Source: Pegoplata infirma (taxonomy: Eukaryota > Arthropoda > Insecta > Diptera > Anthomyiidae). From it: a stretch of DNA of 64,000 nt. Position numbers and translations under genes: made by a program. How positions within the stretch are numbered: the first letter of the stretch is position 1; every line of letters begins with the position of its first letter. Below, one piece after another: positions 19,545 through 30,560 of this stretch. Location of the stretch: the NCBI GenBank assembly GCA_963921195.1, contig OY992537.1, positions 59,978,313 through 60,042,312 on the forward strand, written 5' to 3'. A model generated the notes under the pieces. That model saw only the letters and a list, made by a program, of their open reading frames with translations. It was not told the DNA's origin and made no database searches.

Positions 19545-20255
19545 GATCCAATGTTGTATATTGACCAATAGACGAGTTGTGAAACCAACACTGTCGTCTG
19601 TATCTTTGGGTGGTATTGATGTTGAGGAATCGGATACTCTTTATGTTTTAAACATACAAATCCAGTGTAATGTTCGTTGGAATAGACATGCTTTCAAGTG
19701 TGGAAAGAAGCATTCAATTGTCTTGGTTACTTTAAAAGGTGCAAGATTTACTTTACTCCCCAATATTTATACTACTGTTATTTGGCCAGAAATGGAAAAA
19801 AAAACTCTAATATTTGGGCAGAGGCTTAAATGTATTTTCTGAAGTTTGCGGATCGTATTCAACTGAGGGCGTTGACGCTACTGAATGACATAAGGGTCTC
19901 TTTTAAAGACGGAAGGGTCTCTATTGACTCCTTGGAACATCGTAAGAATATGGGTTGTGTAACACGGTTCTATTGATATTACCATGGTAAGTGTTCTGGC
20001 TGTGATAAGCGAACTTATCCCCTAACCCAGGGTGTTTGTTCAGAGTACTCGATTATCTGGTAGGGCTCATCCATTTGTTGTCGATTGGCCAGTATACCGC
20101 ACAACGCATTGCAGAGAAATTTATTTAAAGGTCGACCTATCCGTACGTGGAGTATACTTCCTGCAGAGGTCTTCCTTGTTCACAACCATTTAGAAACATT
20201 AAAATCAAAAATTCACAAACACTTCTCCCTCTTTTCTTCTTCCCATAGCCTATTT
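19545..20255 (+). pseudogene. RT thumb/C-terminal fragment without RNase H
   Basis: Reads CCILTNRRVVKPTLSSVSLG and then an LGIQIQCNVRWNRH-like block (frame 19561-19842). Frameshifts follow. At 20060-20250 it reads a HPFVVDWPVYR-like segment, then RTWSILPAEVFLVHN. This closing block is typical of C-termini of jockey/CR1-type non-LTR ORF2 proteins that lack RNase H. Stops and frameshifts; dead copy. Confidence 0.6.
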
Positions 20256-20436
20256 TTCTTATTATCAACACAATGCACTGCATTTGTAGGGGACATCCCC
20301 TGAGTGTTGGTTAAGTAAAAAAAATCAGTTAAAGATATATTTTCCGGAAGGCAAATTCCAAATTTGTTCTAGCTAGTTTCTAGCTTTAGTGGTTTGGGCT
20401 GGACAATGATGAAACAGTCACTCATGCGGTTAATAA

Positions 20437-21066
20437 CACAGTGATACAAAATCGAACTTTCAGAATCGGAATGGGATGAAACCAAAAGCAAATGAAAGCT
20501 GACGTTTTCCATAACAAAACCCTCAAGGCCTTTTTTTTTAGGTCAGAGCTTGATTTTATTTTACACGCATTAAAAGTTGGTGATTTTAAAGCATTAAAGT
20601 TTTTGTGTACTAAACATGTCCTACTTTAAAGGCCCCTGGTGGTGCCCTTATTGGACATGTAGGGTCCATTTTCCAAACTTAAGCTCAAAATTACTTCAGC
20701 TATGACTGGTATGAATTTTGCTGCAATCGGTCCAGTACCTATTTACTGAATAGCCAAATTATTAAAATAAACCACTGTACTCCGTTGCGTATGATTGTTA
20801 TTTTAAGGCAATTATGAATATAAATCACTGGACACTGTTGCGTATGATTGTTATTTAAAGGCAATTACAATATTAATCATTCGCCACTAATACAGTTTTC
20901 AAGCATTTATTATTATAATTATAATAAAAGTGCACTAACTTCAAATGCGTGTAAAACAAAATCTAGCTCTGAACTAGAAAAAAGCCTTGAGGGGTTTGTT
21001 ATGGAATATGTCAACTTTCATTTGCTTTTGGTTTCATCCCATTCCGATTTTGGGTGTTGCACTGTG
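20437..21066. mobile_element. TIR element 'CACAGTG', copy 1
   Basis: The ends CACAGTG / CACTGTG begin inverted arms of about 90 bp that include GAATCGGAATGGGATGAAACC and CATAACAAAACCCTCAAGGC. The centre carries two copies of a GCGTATGATTGTTATTT unit. Copies 2 (39251-40189) and 3 (44398-45277) are interrupted by younger elements; this uninterrupted copy shows their empty sites. No transposase frame. Confidence 0.75.
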
Positions 21067-22600
21067 TAATTAATTAACTTTCTTTCAATACAACCCCGAA
21101 ATAAATCAGCTGGTACTTTTATAATTGTGGGTACCCGGTATAATTTTTTGTTTTCAAGTACCCAAATACTCTACACATTTACAACTTTAGACGACAACGA
21201 CTATGATTACTGGAATGATGTTCTTGATGACGTTGATGACTATGGTTAAGATGACTATGATGCTGATGAGAATTTTGGAGGAGAGACGACTATGATGATG
21301 ATGATGAAGAAGAGTTTTTGAAATAAACAAAAACAAAACTACAAAATCAACTTTACTAATAAAAGCTATACATATGTAAATGTATATATATTTCTGTATG
21401 TTGTAACTACATAAGGAAGCTTAAGAATTATAAGAAAGTAAAGAGTTTTTGAGTTTTCATCCGGGTGGGAGGTGAAGCAGAGTGTGCAACAGCAATTTGT
21501 TTATACGTATATTTGTAATAGTTTTTTTTTTTGTTTTTCAAACAATGAATTGTTATAAGCACCATGTAGTTAAGATGCATAAGGAATAATATACAAAATA
21601 TTTATATCGTCAAACGAAAGTGAAAAATTTGCGTGATTGCACTTTAACATTTTTAAGGAGGAAACACAACAAATTGATGTTTTATTAAAAAAATAACATC
21701 AAAATCACCCTTATTCCCCTTTTCCATTTACAAACTTTTCCGTTAGATATCTAAAGGAAAAACAATTTAGCGCCCACTCGGGGGCCTCAACAGTTAACGC
21801 TGTATATTCTTTGCCATAATTGCTAACGGTATCTACAAGAAGTTATTTTCAATTTTGCAGTCTTTATATGACGTGTTGGATGCGGGGAAATGGGTAGTCC
21901 TCCGCAACTGTTAGCATATTTGAGAGTGCAAAATTGGCGTCATCGATTTTTTAGACTTTAAGAAGAAGAAAGAATTTATGTTTCATTGCGGTAATTCACT
22001 CTTGTGCCCCTTTACCACTTACAGAGTTTTCCGTTAAATATCTAAAAGAAAAATATATAACGTCGGTATGTAACATTATTCTTCGAGCCATCCTGAGTTG
22101 ATTAACGTAAGAACTGTTAGATATCTCAATGCCCCGATTTGTTTAACAATTTGTCTACTTTATTTTTCAGATGTCGTTGGAATTATTAATGTTTATTCAT
22201 TGCAAATGCTGACGTGAAGCATCTTATTGAAAACATTTTGAACCCCAGAAGGGGCCAACAAAGATAATGCTTGAAAAACATATTACGCAGTTTAATAAGA
22301 TGCATTAATATCTATAAAATGCGATTTGCAAACACTTCCATTAGTCAACTCACGAAGTAACATGTTGGCGCCCAAGCAGGGGCAACAATTAAAATTCTTT
22401 CAAAATATAACTACATACATTAAAATAAAATAAATACTTATTTAATATGATTCGACTTACAAAAGCTTACGTGAAACACCTTACAAACTACACATTTTTT
22501 ATCCTCTTAGAATCGAAACTTTCTAGAAAGTATAGAATCAAAACTCTCAAAAAAAAAATCGTCAGAAAACCTTTTTTTCGGATGATCCTATATTTTTTGT
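21067..22600. other. Intergenic DNA, GAT-rich tract, no gene
   Basis: A GATGATGATGA-rich tract lies at 21190-21312. At 21770-22400 three loosely similar words (GCGCCCAxxCxGGGGCxxCAACA) suggest a very old tandem repeat. Nothing coding is recognised. Confidence 0.45.
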
Positions 22601-23870
22601 AGCTAAAACTATTATTTCACGAGATAGAAAAGTAAATTTTTCACTCTTTCTGCCCCATTGAAGTCGAAAGCCGACTTAAAGCATACTGTATTTTCATGTT
22701 TGGTGGAATGTAAAAAAAGTTCGAAGTGTTCTTACATTTCCCTCATAACTTATGAACCGCTAGATCGAATTCCGCAATTTCAATACCAAAGTTTCGCTTA
22801 TTTTAGTAGATAGTTATGTTTTATATTTAGCAATTATGTATAAGGATCGAGGACCACGAATATATCTTGTTATTAGGTCCACACTGATATTTCGATGACA
22901 GGATAGTGGAGTGGTTACCATAACCATAAAAGAATTTGGAAGGTCCTTAAATTTTGAAACTGGTTTAAAATTGTGAATATAAGAATTCAGTACAATCTAT
23001 CAAAAATTTAACTTTGATATTTGTATGATAACGTCCTTTCGCATTTTCAGTAACGATATGTAAGTCTCTGTCTACATGTATTTACAAGAGTGACAACAAA
23101 ACAAATACTACTAAAACATGCAAACATTGAAACACACACACAAACAAGCACACCCACTTGCATATTCTACATAATATTTAAAAGTATTATAACAATTTAG
23201 ATCAAAACTATAAATCTGTTTTGAAATTTTTGAGTTCCAAAGTGTTAATTGAAAGTTTTTGGGGTCTCCGAATTCAGATATGACATCTGCTTTATTGGAA
23301 TGAAATAATCCAATATTTAAAGAAATCATATTTTAGCCGGTTAAACTCTGAACCTTGTGTATGTACCAATATCGAATTTTTAAAGTTCCAATAGTTTATT
23401 TAATTCCCAATATTATTGTTTAATTGCCAATATTACTCTTGACTGTGTTTTTATAATAATAGTAAATAAATAGAATTTTAGAAAATTTTACAAAACCAAA
23501 ATGTTTACTTAACCATACGTTTGTAATACCAAAAAACCATGTGCAGCAATTGTTCTAACAGTAGTGTTCGTGCATTCGTTATTTCTGTGAGTATTATGAC
23601 AGATCGGTTTTAACGAATAACTTTTGTAAAATTTTTTGTGGAAAACTTCTATGGATTCTAAAAATTTTTTTTGACAACCATGATCGTGGGATTACGATTA
23701 CCATAATTTTTTTCGAAATATTTGAACAAAATTGTAAATTCAGTTTGGAAACTTTGATACATTTTACATAACCTAAAAATACAAAATGCTTTAATTCGGC
23801 TGCTGATTGACATATGCGAACAGAATTGGATACTAGAGTCGCTCGATTTTTGTCTCTGATCAAATTCTAA
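22601..23870. repeat. Dispersed repeat related to mini-me-like DNA
   Basis: The stretch 23765-23840 (CCTAAAAATACAAAATGCTT..AATTCGGCTG) recurs at 62310-62380. A GGTCCACACTGATATTTCGATG phrase near 22877 resembles the core of mini-me-like elements. Probably a decayed copy. No gene. Confidence 0.4.
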
Positions 23871-23872
23871 TA

Positions 23873-24186
23873 CCCGTCAAAAGTGTCGGTCCCCTAAGGG
23901 TAACTCATATGCAAAATATCACTCCTTTCGGAGTTTATCTTCTGTCTCCACTTTCAGCCTCAAAATTGGGATTTTTGCAAAAAAAGGACTTAAAAAAAAA
24001 AATAAGTTCTTTTAATTTAAATAATGAAAAAATATTTTTGTATTATTTTTGATAGTAAACACTTAAATATGATTTTTTTGCAAAAATTTCAATTTTGAGT
24101 CCCAAAGAGGAGACAGAAGATAAACTCCGATCGTGAGTGATATTTTGCATGCGAGTTACCCTTAGGGGACCGACACTTTTGGCGGG
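23873..24186. mobile_element. Fold-back element with ~105-bp TIRs, TA duplication
   Basis: CCCGTCAAAAGTGTCGGTCC at the left and CCCGCCAAAAGTGTCGGTCC from the right. The inverted arms continue for about 105 bp with few mismatches (shared GTTACCC, AGACAGAAGATAAACTCC). TA flanks both ends. 314 bp, no coding. TA duplication suggests Tc1/mariner-type mobilisation. Confidence 0.85.
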
Positions 24187-25009
24187 TATTGGATACCGAA
24201 AGTTATTTAAACAATTACAAACATATTTTTTTGCCCCAAATATTTTTTTGATCCGCCAAAACTTTTTTCTGCAGATTTTTTTTTTTAATAAATTTATTTT
24301 ACAAATTTGTTAACCCAAAAAATTTTTTTCTTTGAAATTTTTCTTTATTTTAAAAAAAATTATTAAAATATTTTGCAATAATCTTTTTTGTTACATTGTG
24401 GAGGGTATTCCGTAGGGTGGTTCATAAAAACAAAAGCTTGATTTTTGTATGGGCCATCCAAAATAAATATTAAGCACCGTGAGAAAATATCACATGATTT
24501 TTTGCAAACATTTTCATTAAGGTTTAGGAGTCGCCACAGGGCCCTAAACATCGGGTCTAAGAAAATATTTCACAGCGACCCCTAAACCTTAATCAAAAAA
24601 ATAAAAAAAATAACGTGTTATTTTTTCACGGTGCTTAATGTAGAATATTCCGGGTGGCCCATACAAAAAAAAAAAAAACAAGTAAGAGTGTTACATTCGG
24701 CTGTGCCAAGTCTTTTTTACCCTCCAAAATGTAAAAAACAATATAAAAAAAATCCAGGGTGTTCTTTTTTGTTTGGGGGGAGGTTGGTGTTAGACATAAG
24801 GGGGCACCCTCCCCTAGCGATTTTTAACCTCTTTTGAGATACTAATGTTGCTTTTACTTAGCAAAAGTACAAACAAATCCTGCCTAAGAATACACCGTTT
24901 GACACAATTTTTTACACAGGGACCATTTTTTTAAAATATAAAATATAAAATTTTTTTATATTTTAAAATTTTTTGAGAGTCTTAAGCCTTTTTTTTTTGA
25001 TGTGTGAAT
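24187..25009. repeat. Fold-back element and mini-me-like end
   Basis: Arms at about 24436-24530 and 24573-24668 are inverted copies (TTTTTGTATGGGCCATCC versus GGTGGCCCATACAAAAA; AAGCACCGTGA versus TCACGGTGCTT). A mini-me-like terminus (ACAAGTAAGAG.. then TACCCTCC) follows at 24680-24725. A GTGGAGGGTATTCCG end of the same type lies at 24400-24415. Nothing coding. Confidence 0.6.
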
Positions 25010-26525
25010 TGTATCAGATGCTGATACATTTACAAAGAAGATTATCAGAATCTGAATTTATTTTTCAAAGAAAAGTCTAAGATTCTATGACAATTTCCAG
25101 TTGAGACAGTTTTTGTTATAGCAAAAGTCAAAGACTCTAAATCATATCTCCAATGAAAAACATTTCTCGGAAAAAAGTCACTTTAGAAAATGATTCTATA
25201 AACATATTCATAAAATTATTTTCCAAAAGAAAAGACTCCGATTGTAAGGCATTTTCCCAGAATCTGAGATATAGCACATTTTCTCAGATTCTGAAACATT
25301 CTACACAAAAAGATTTAGATCCTGAGAAAATCTTCGCTTTTTCTATAAAAAAAATAATTTAGATTCTGAGACCTTTTTAAAAAGAAAACAGAGAAAAAAA
25401 AAACTCTTAGATTCTAAAACCTTTTTCCTAAAGAAAAATTCTCGGATTCTGAGAAATTTTTCTTAAAAAAAAAATTCTAAAATTCTTACACATTTTTCTA
25501 TAGAAAAATTCTCAGATTCTTAGACATTTCATATAGAAAAAGTTTTAAAATTTCTTAGATTCTAAGACATTTTTCATATCGAATAAGTCACAGATGCTTA
25601 AACACTTGTCCAATAGAAAAAGTTTCAAATTCTTAGACATTTTCCTATAGAACAAGTCTCAGATTCTGAGACATTTTACCTATAGGAAATTGTCAAGAGT
25701 TTCTTCTAAAAAATGTTTTTCATATAGAAAAAGCCTCAGATTCTGAGACATTTTTCCTAAAGAAAAAGTTTCAGATTCTAAAATATTTTTCCCATAGAAA
25801 AATACTCAGATTCTGAGACATAATTCTTATAGAAAAAGATATTTTTACAATAGAAAAAGTCTCAGATTTTGAGCATTTTTCTATACAAAAAGTCTCAGCT
25901 TGTGTCTCTAAGACATTTTTCCTATACACAAAATCTTAGATTTTGAGATAATTTTCCTTAAGATTGATTCTGAGACATTTTTCGTAAAAAATCTTAGATT
26001 TTGAGACATTTTTCAGATTCAGAGACATTATTCCTATAGAAAGTTCACAGATTCTGAAACATTTTTCATATAGAAAAGCCTTTGATTCTGAGAATTTTTT
26101 ACAGAAAAAGTCTCAGATTCTGAGAAAAATCTTAGAATCTAAGTAAAAGGCCAATATTTTAAGACATTATTCATATAGAAAAAGTCTTAGATTCTCAGAC
26201 ATTTTTCTTATAGAAAGTTTTAGATTCTGAGACATTTTTTTTAGAAAAGTGTGGGATTCTGAGACATTTTTTTTACGAAATAGTCTCGTTCTGAGACATT
26301 TTTCTAAAGACAAAGTCGCATTTTAAGATTTGACTACATTTTACTTACAATTAGGTCCATTTTTTATGTATATAAAACTTCAGGTTTTAAGAAATTTTTT
26401 CATTAGAATCCTAAGTTGAAAAGTTTAAAATTTTAAGAACAAATTTTCAGATTTTGAGATTTTTCTTAACAGAAAAATTTTCAGTTTCAAAATCTTTTCT
26501 TCAAAAAATTTTAGATTCTTAATGT
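25010..26525. repeat. ~35-bp minisatellite (TCTATAGAAA / CTCAGATTCTGAG), locus 1
   Basis: Some 40 diverged units of the form TTTTTCCTATAGAAAAA + GTCTCAGATTCTGAGACA. Each unit contains two near-palindromes. The same unit forms arrays at 54210-55617 and 57450-59052, and a small patch at 49160-49520. Old (many indels) compared with the 54-59 kb arrays. Confidence 0.8.
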
Positions 26526-27050
26526 TTTTCGATATTTTTTTAAAAGTTTTTTAAAATTGTACTTGTTATTTGATACCAAATCCTGAAATTTATGAAATCA
26601 TTTCGGAGGGCCCCCCCTGTATACGCCACTGCTCTCGTAGAAAACCATTAAATCGTGCATTTAAAAGCTTAAAATGTTCTACAAAATACTTTACAATGAT
26701 ACTTTTTTAAGCATTTTGCAAACATCCCACGAACTTTTGGCCTTTGACAACCCCTATTGAAATTTGACGCAAAACATCTTTGTGGAACACTTTAACCCTT
26801 AAAACGCACAGCTTAATGGTTTTCTCGAAAGTATTTGAAATAAGGAGAAAAATGACCCCTAAAAATTAAAGATAGAAGGTTAATATGTTCCAAGAAAAGA
26901 ACTCCATTAAATTTTAGTGAAGACATCTATTAACACTAGTTTTATCAGAAGTATATTTACTACATCTTTTTCGACTTATTTCACACTTCTTGTTAGCATT
27001 TTTCGTGAAAAACGCGAATTGATTTAGAAAACCTGAGTGACACGGAAATG
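26526..27050. repeat. Dispersed repeat shared with 62.8-63.4 kb
   Basis: Phrases such as TTAAAATGTTCTACAAA, TTGACAACCCCT and AATGACCCCTAAAAAT recur at 63085-63410. No gene. Confidence 0.55.
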
Positions 27051-27262
27051 TTATTTTTATACCCACTTACTGCCTGCATTGCATTTTTTTTGGGGGTTCT
27101 AGACTAATATTTCGATGCGTTACACACGGAATGACAAAGTGAGTATACCCCCATACTGTGGTTGGAGGGTATTTAAAGCGACATATAGTTTATGAACGGG
27201 CCTAGTATCCAGTCATTCGGCAAGGTCGAACATAACTTTTTTAGTAGGTTTACTTGTTATAA
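27051..27262 (+). mobile_element. Short mini-me-like element
   Basis: Opens TTATACCCACTTACTGCC, has the CTAGACTAATATTTCGATG core phrase and GGAGGGTATTT, and closes with a TTCGGCAAGGTCGAA hairpin followed by a tail that ends ACTTGTT. The GTCY run is missing, so it is internally deleted. Confidence 0.5.
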
Positions 27263-27879
27263 TTTTTATTAAAATTCAAATACATGAAATAACTAACAAT
27301 AAGTCAATACAATAGCGAATAGTGCTGGCAGTCGTTAAAACGAGTTCTCACCGTATTTGTTTGCTTACTTTGGCATTGTTAAGTTAAATTCTCATAGTAA
27401 ATATAAAACAAAAAAAAGTAACAACAACAATGACAAATAATAAAAACTAACTAAATACAAAACAACAAATATTTAATACAATACAATCTATGAATGTAGA
27501 AACGTTTGTTTATTGTACAATACTATTGCAAGCAAATAAAATAAAATAAATGAAAAATTTTCAAAATGTTCAATGTTAGCAAAGAAACGATATAATTAAA
27601 CATCGTGGCGTATGATGAATTTTTAAAAAATTAAATAAACAACAACAAAACAAAAAATATAATTACTTGTTTAAAAAGTTTGGCCCTCAACAGAAAACAA
27701 AAAAATATTGAACAGCAACAAAGGATTAACACTAAATAGCAATAATTGAAAAAACTAATTTTTGTAAATAAAAATATTTAATTAACCAATCAGAATTGGA
27801 AAATAGAACAAGTAAAAAAGGTTATATTTGACTTAACCAATCCATTAATACCATTTAACTCATTTTATGGCTTGACTAG
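27263..27879. other. AT-rich intergenic DNA, no gene
   Basis: A/AC-rich sequence. Near 27813 is an ACAAGTAAAAAAGG terminus resembling mini-me-like ends, directly before the satellite array. Confidence 0.45.
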
Positions 27880-30560
27880 AGGTGATAGAGTGAAAATGGC
27901 TAAAATTGGGGATCATATCATAAATTTCCAAAAATCTATTTTTTTTTTTTCTAAAAAAACTTAACTTGCTTTTTAGGGCTTTGCTAAGGGGCTAGAGCGA
28001 AAATTGCCAAAATGTGGGATTGTCGCTATAAATTTCCAAAAATCAATATTTAAATGATTTTTTCCAAAAAGTTAAATTGCAATTTAGTTTTTAACTACAG
28101 GTGCTAAAACGAAAATATTATAAACTGGAGATCATACCCATTAATTTCCAAAAACCAATTTCTATGAAATGTTTTTTAAAAATTTCAATAACAACCAAAC
28201 TTTTAAATAGATGTGCTAGTGCTAGAAAAAAGCTGAAATATGGTGATCATAACTATAAATTCCCAAAAGTCCACTTTTTTATAATTTTTTTTCTAAAAAC
28301 TACTTTCATTTTATAACTTGGGGTGCTAGAGCGAAAAACTGAAATCCGGGATCATCGTTTAAAATTTTCAGAAATCCATTTTTATATGATTTTTTTCTAA
28401 AAACTTCAATAACAGTTAGTCAAGAGGAGCTAGAGCGAAAATAGAAAAAAATGGGGATCATCCTGATTAATTTCGAAAAATCTATTTTACAGATGTTTTC
28501 TAAAAAAACTTAATTGCAATTGAATCCTTATTTAGAGGTGCTAGACCGAAAGTATGGTAAATAACGGATGATTCCTATAAATTTCCTTAAACTTATTTTA
28601 ATACGATTTTTTGCTAATAAACTTTAACTTTCATTTTATAGCTTAACTGGAGGGCTCTGGAATAAAAAACTGAAATTGAGGAACACCCCTTCAAATTCTC
28701 AGAAATCCATTTTTATATGATTTATCTAATAATCTTTAGTTGCAAATAAATTCTTAACTTAAGATGATAGACGAAAATAGTTAAAATCGGTGATCATCCT
28801 TACAAATTTCCAAAAATTAATTTTTATTTTTTTTTTCTAAGACTTCATTTGCAATTGAATCTTTTGCAAGAGGTGCTAAAACGAAAATATCTTAAATTAT
28901 GGATGATTCCTATTAATTCTCAAAAACTCATTTATATTTTTTTTTCTAAAAAACTTTCCTTTCACTTTGTGGCTTAACTAACCCAAAAAAAAACGTGGGA
29001 ATTCAATACTAAAAATTTAACTAACGAACTAATATTTTAGTCCAAAAGGACACCTAGTGCAGGAATTGGTAACCAATACTAAAATTTTTTACTAATATTA
29101 TTCAAAACCACTAAAATCTCATTAGTAGATTTGGGTATAAAATCACTTACTAAAACTTTTACTGTAGAATTATTTTGAGTGCAGGGCGTGCTAGAGCAAA
29201 AAGCTAAAATTTTGGACCATCTGTTAAAATTTTCAGAAATAAATTTTTATATAATTTTTTTCCAAAAATCTTTAGTTAACTTAATGTGCTAGACAGAAAA
29301 TAGCTGAAATTGGTGATCATCCCTACACATTTCCAAAAATCCATGTTTTTTAATGATTTTTTTTTCTAAAAAACTTTAATTACGAATGAATCCTTATAAA
29401 TTTTGGATAAATTTCGTCAGAAACGTTAACTAAAAAAAACCTTAACTTAGGTGCTAGAACAGAAATAGCTAATTTTTATACTTTAACTTTCATTTAATAG
29501 CTTAACTGGAGGGCGCTGGAACAAAAAAACTGAAAGTGAGGAACACCCCTTAAAATCTTCAAATATCCATTTTTATATGATTTTTCTGAAAATCTTTAGT
29601 TTCCATTAAATTCTTAACTTAAGATGCTAGACAGAAAATAGTTGAAATCGGTGATCAGCCTCTTTTATATGATTTTTCTGAAAATCTTGAGTTTCCATTA
29701 AATTTTTAACTTAAGATGCTAGACAGAAAATAGCTGAAATCGGTGATCATCCTTACAAATTTCCAAAAATCCATTTTCATATTTTTTTTTAAACTTTTAT
29801 TGCAATTTCTTGAGGTGCTAAAACGAAAATACCTTAAATTATGATTCATTCCTATAAATTTTCAAAAACAAATTTTTTTATTTTTTTTTTTTTTTAAAAA
29901 ACTTTACTTTCATTTTGTGGCTTAACTAGGGGGTGCTAGAGCAAAAAGCTGAAATTAGGGATCATCTCATCAAATTTTCATAAATCAATTTTTTTATGAT
30001 TTTTTTCCAAAAATCTTTCGTTAACTTAAGGTGCTAGACAGAAAATAGCTGAAATTGGTGATCATCCCTACACATTTCCAAAAATATATTTTTATATGAT
30101 TTTTGTCTTAAAAATTTTAATTGCAAATAAATCCTCATGAGTTTTGTATAAATTTTGTAAGAAAAGTTAACTAAAATAAAAAAAAAAAAATCGTTAAATA
30201 TATGTAGGTGCTAGAACAGAAATTCCTACAAATTTCTAAAAACCCATTTTTATACGATTTTTTGCTAAAAAAACTTTAATTTTATGACTTAACTAATATA
30301 AAAATATCCGAATTTGGAGATCATCCCTTCAAAATTCCTTCTTAAATACAGTTTCAAAAATTGGTGATTATTGCAAAAATTGGTAATCATTGCAAAAAAT
30401 TTTCAAAAACTAATTTTTATATGATATTCTTTTAAAGAACTTTAATTGCTAAAAAAAATTCTTCAGATGCTTGAGCGGGAATAGTAAAAATTGGGAATCA
30501 TTGCTATAAATTCCCAAAAATCGTTTTGTATATGATTTTTTTCTAAAAAACTTACTTGCT
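27880..30560 (+). repeat. Diverged satellite array, ~110-bp units
   Basis: Units contain GAGGTGCTAGAGCGAAAATAG, TGAAATTGGGGATCATCCCT, ATAAATTTCCAAAAATCC, a T-rich TTTTTATATGATTTTTT and AACTTTAATTGC. Unit starts fall near 27881, 27990, 28101, 28212 and 28322, about 110 bp apart. Divergence and indels between units are high, so the array is old. Interrupted by a small element at 28981-29183. Non-coding; short frames inside it are repeat artefacts. Confidence 0.85.
28981..29183. mobile_element. Small element inserted in the satellite array
   Basis: This block breaks a unit at ..GGCTTAACTA / GGGCGTGCTAGAGC, where neighbouring units read through. It starts ACCCAAAAAAAAA and ends TTTTGAGTG. The right terminus matches elements at 617-1334 and 2441-3276. 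Left boundary decayed. Confidence 0.5.
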
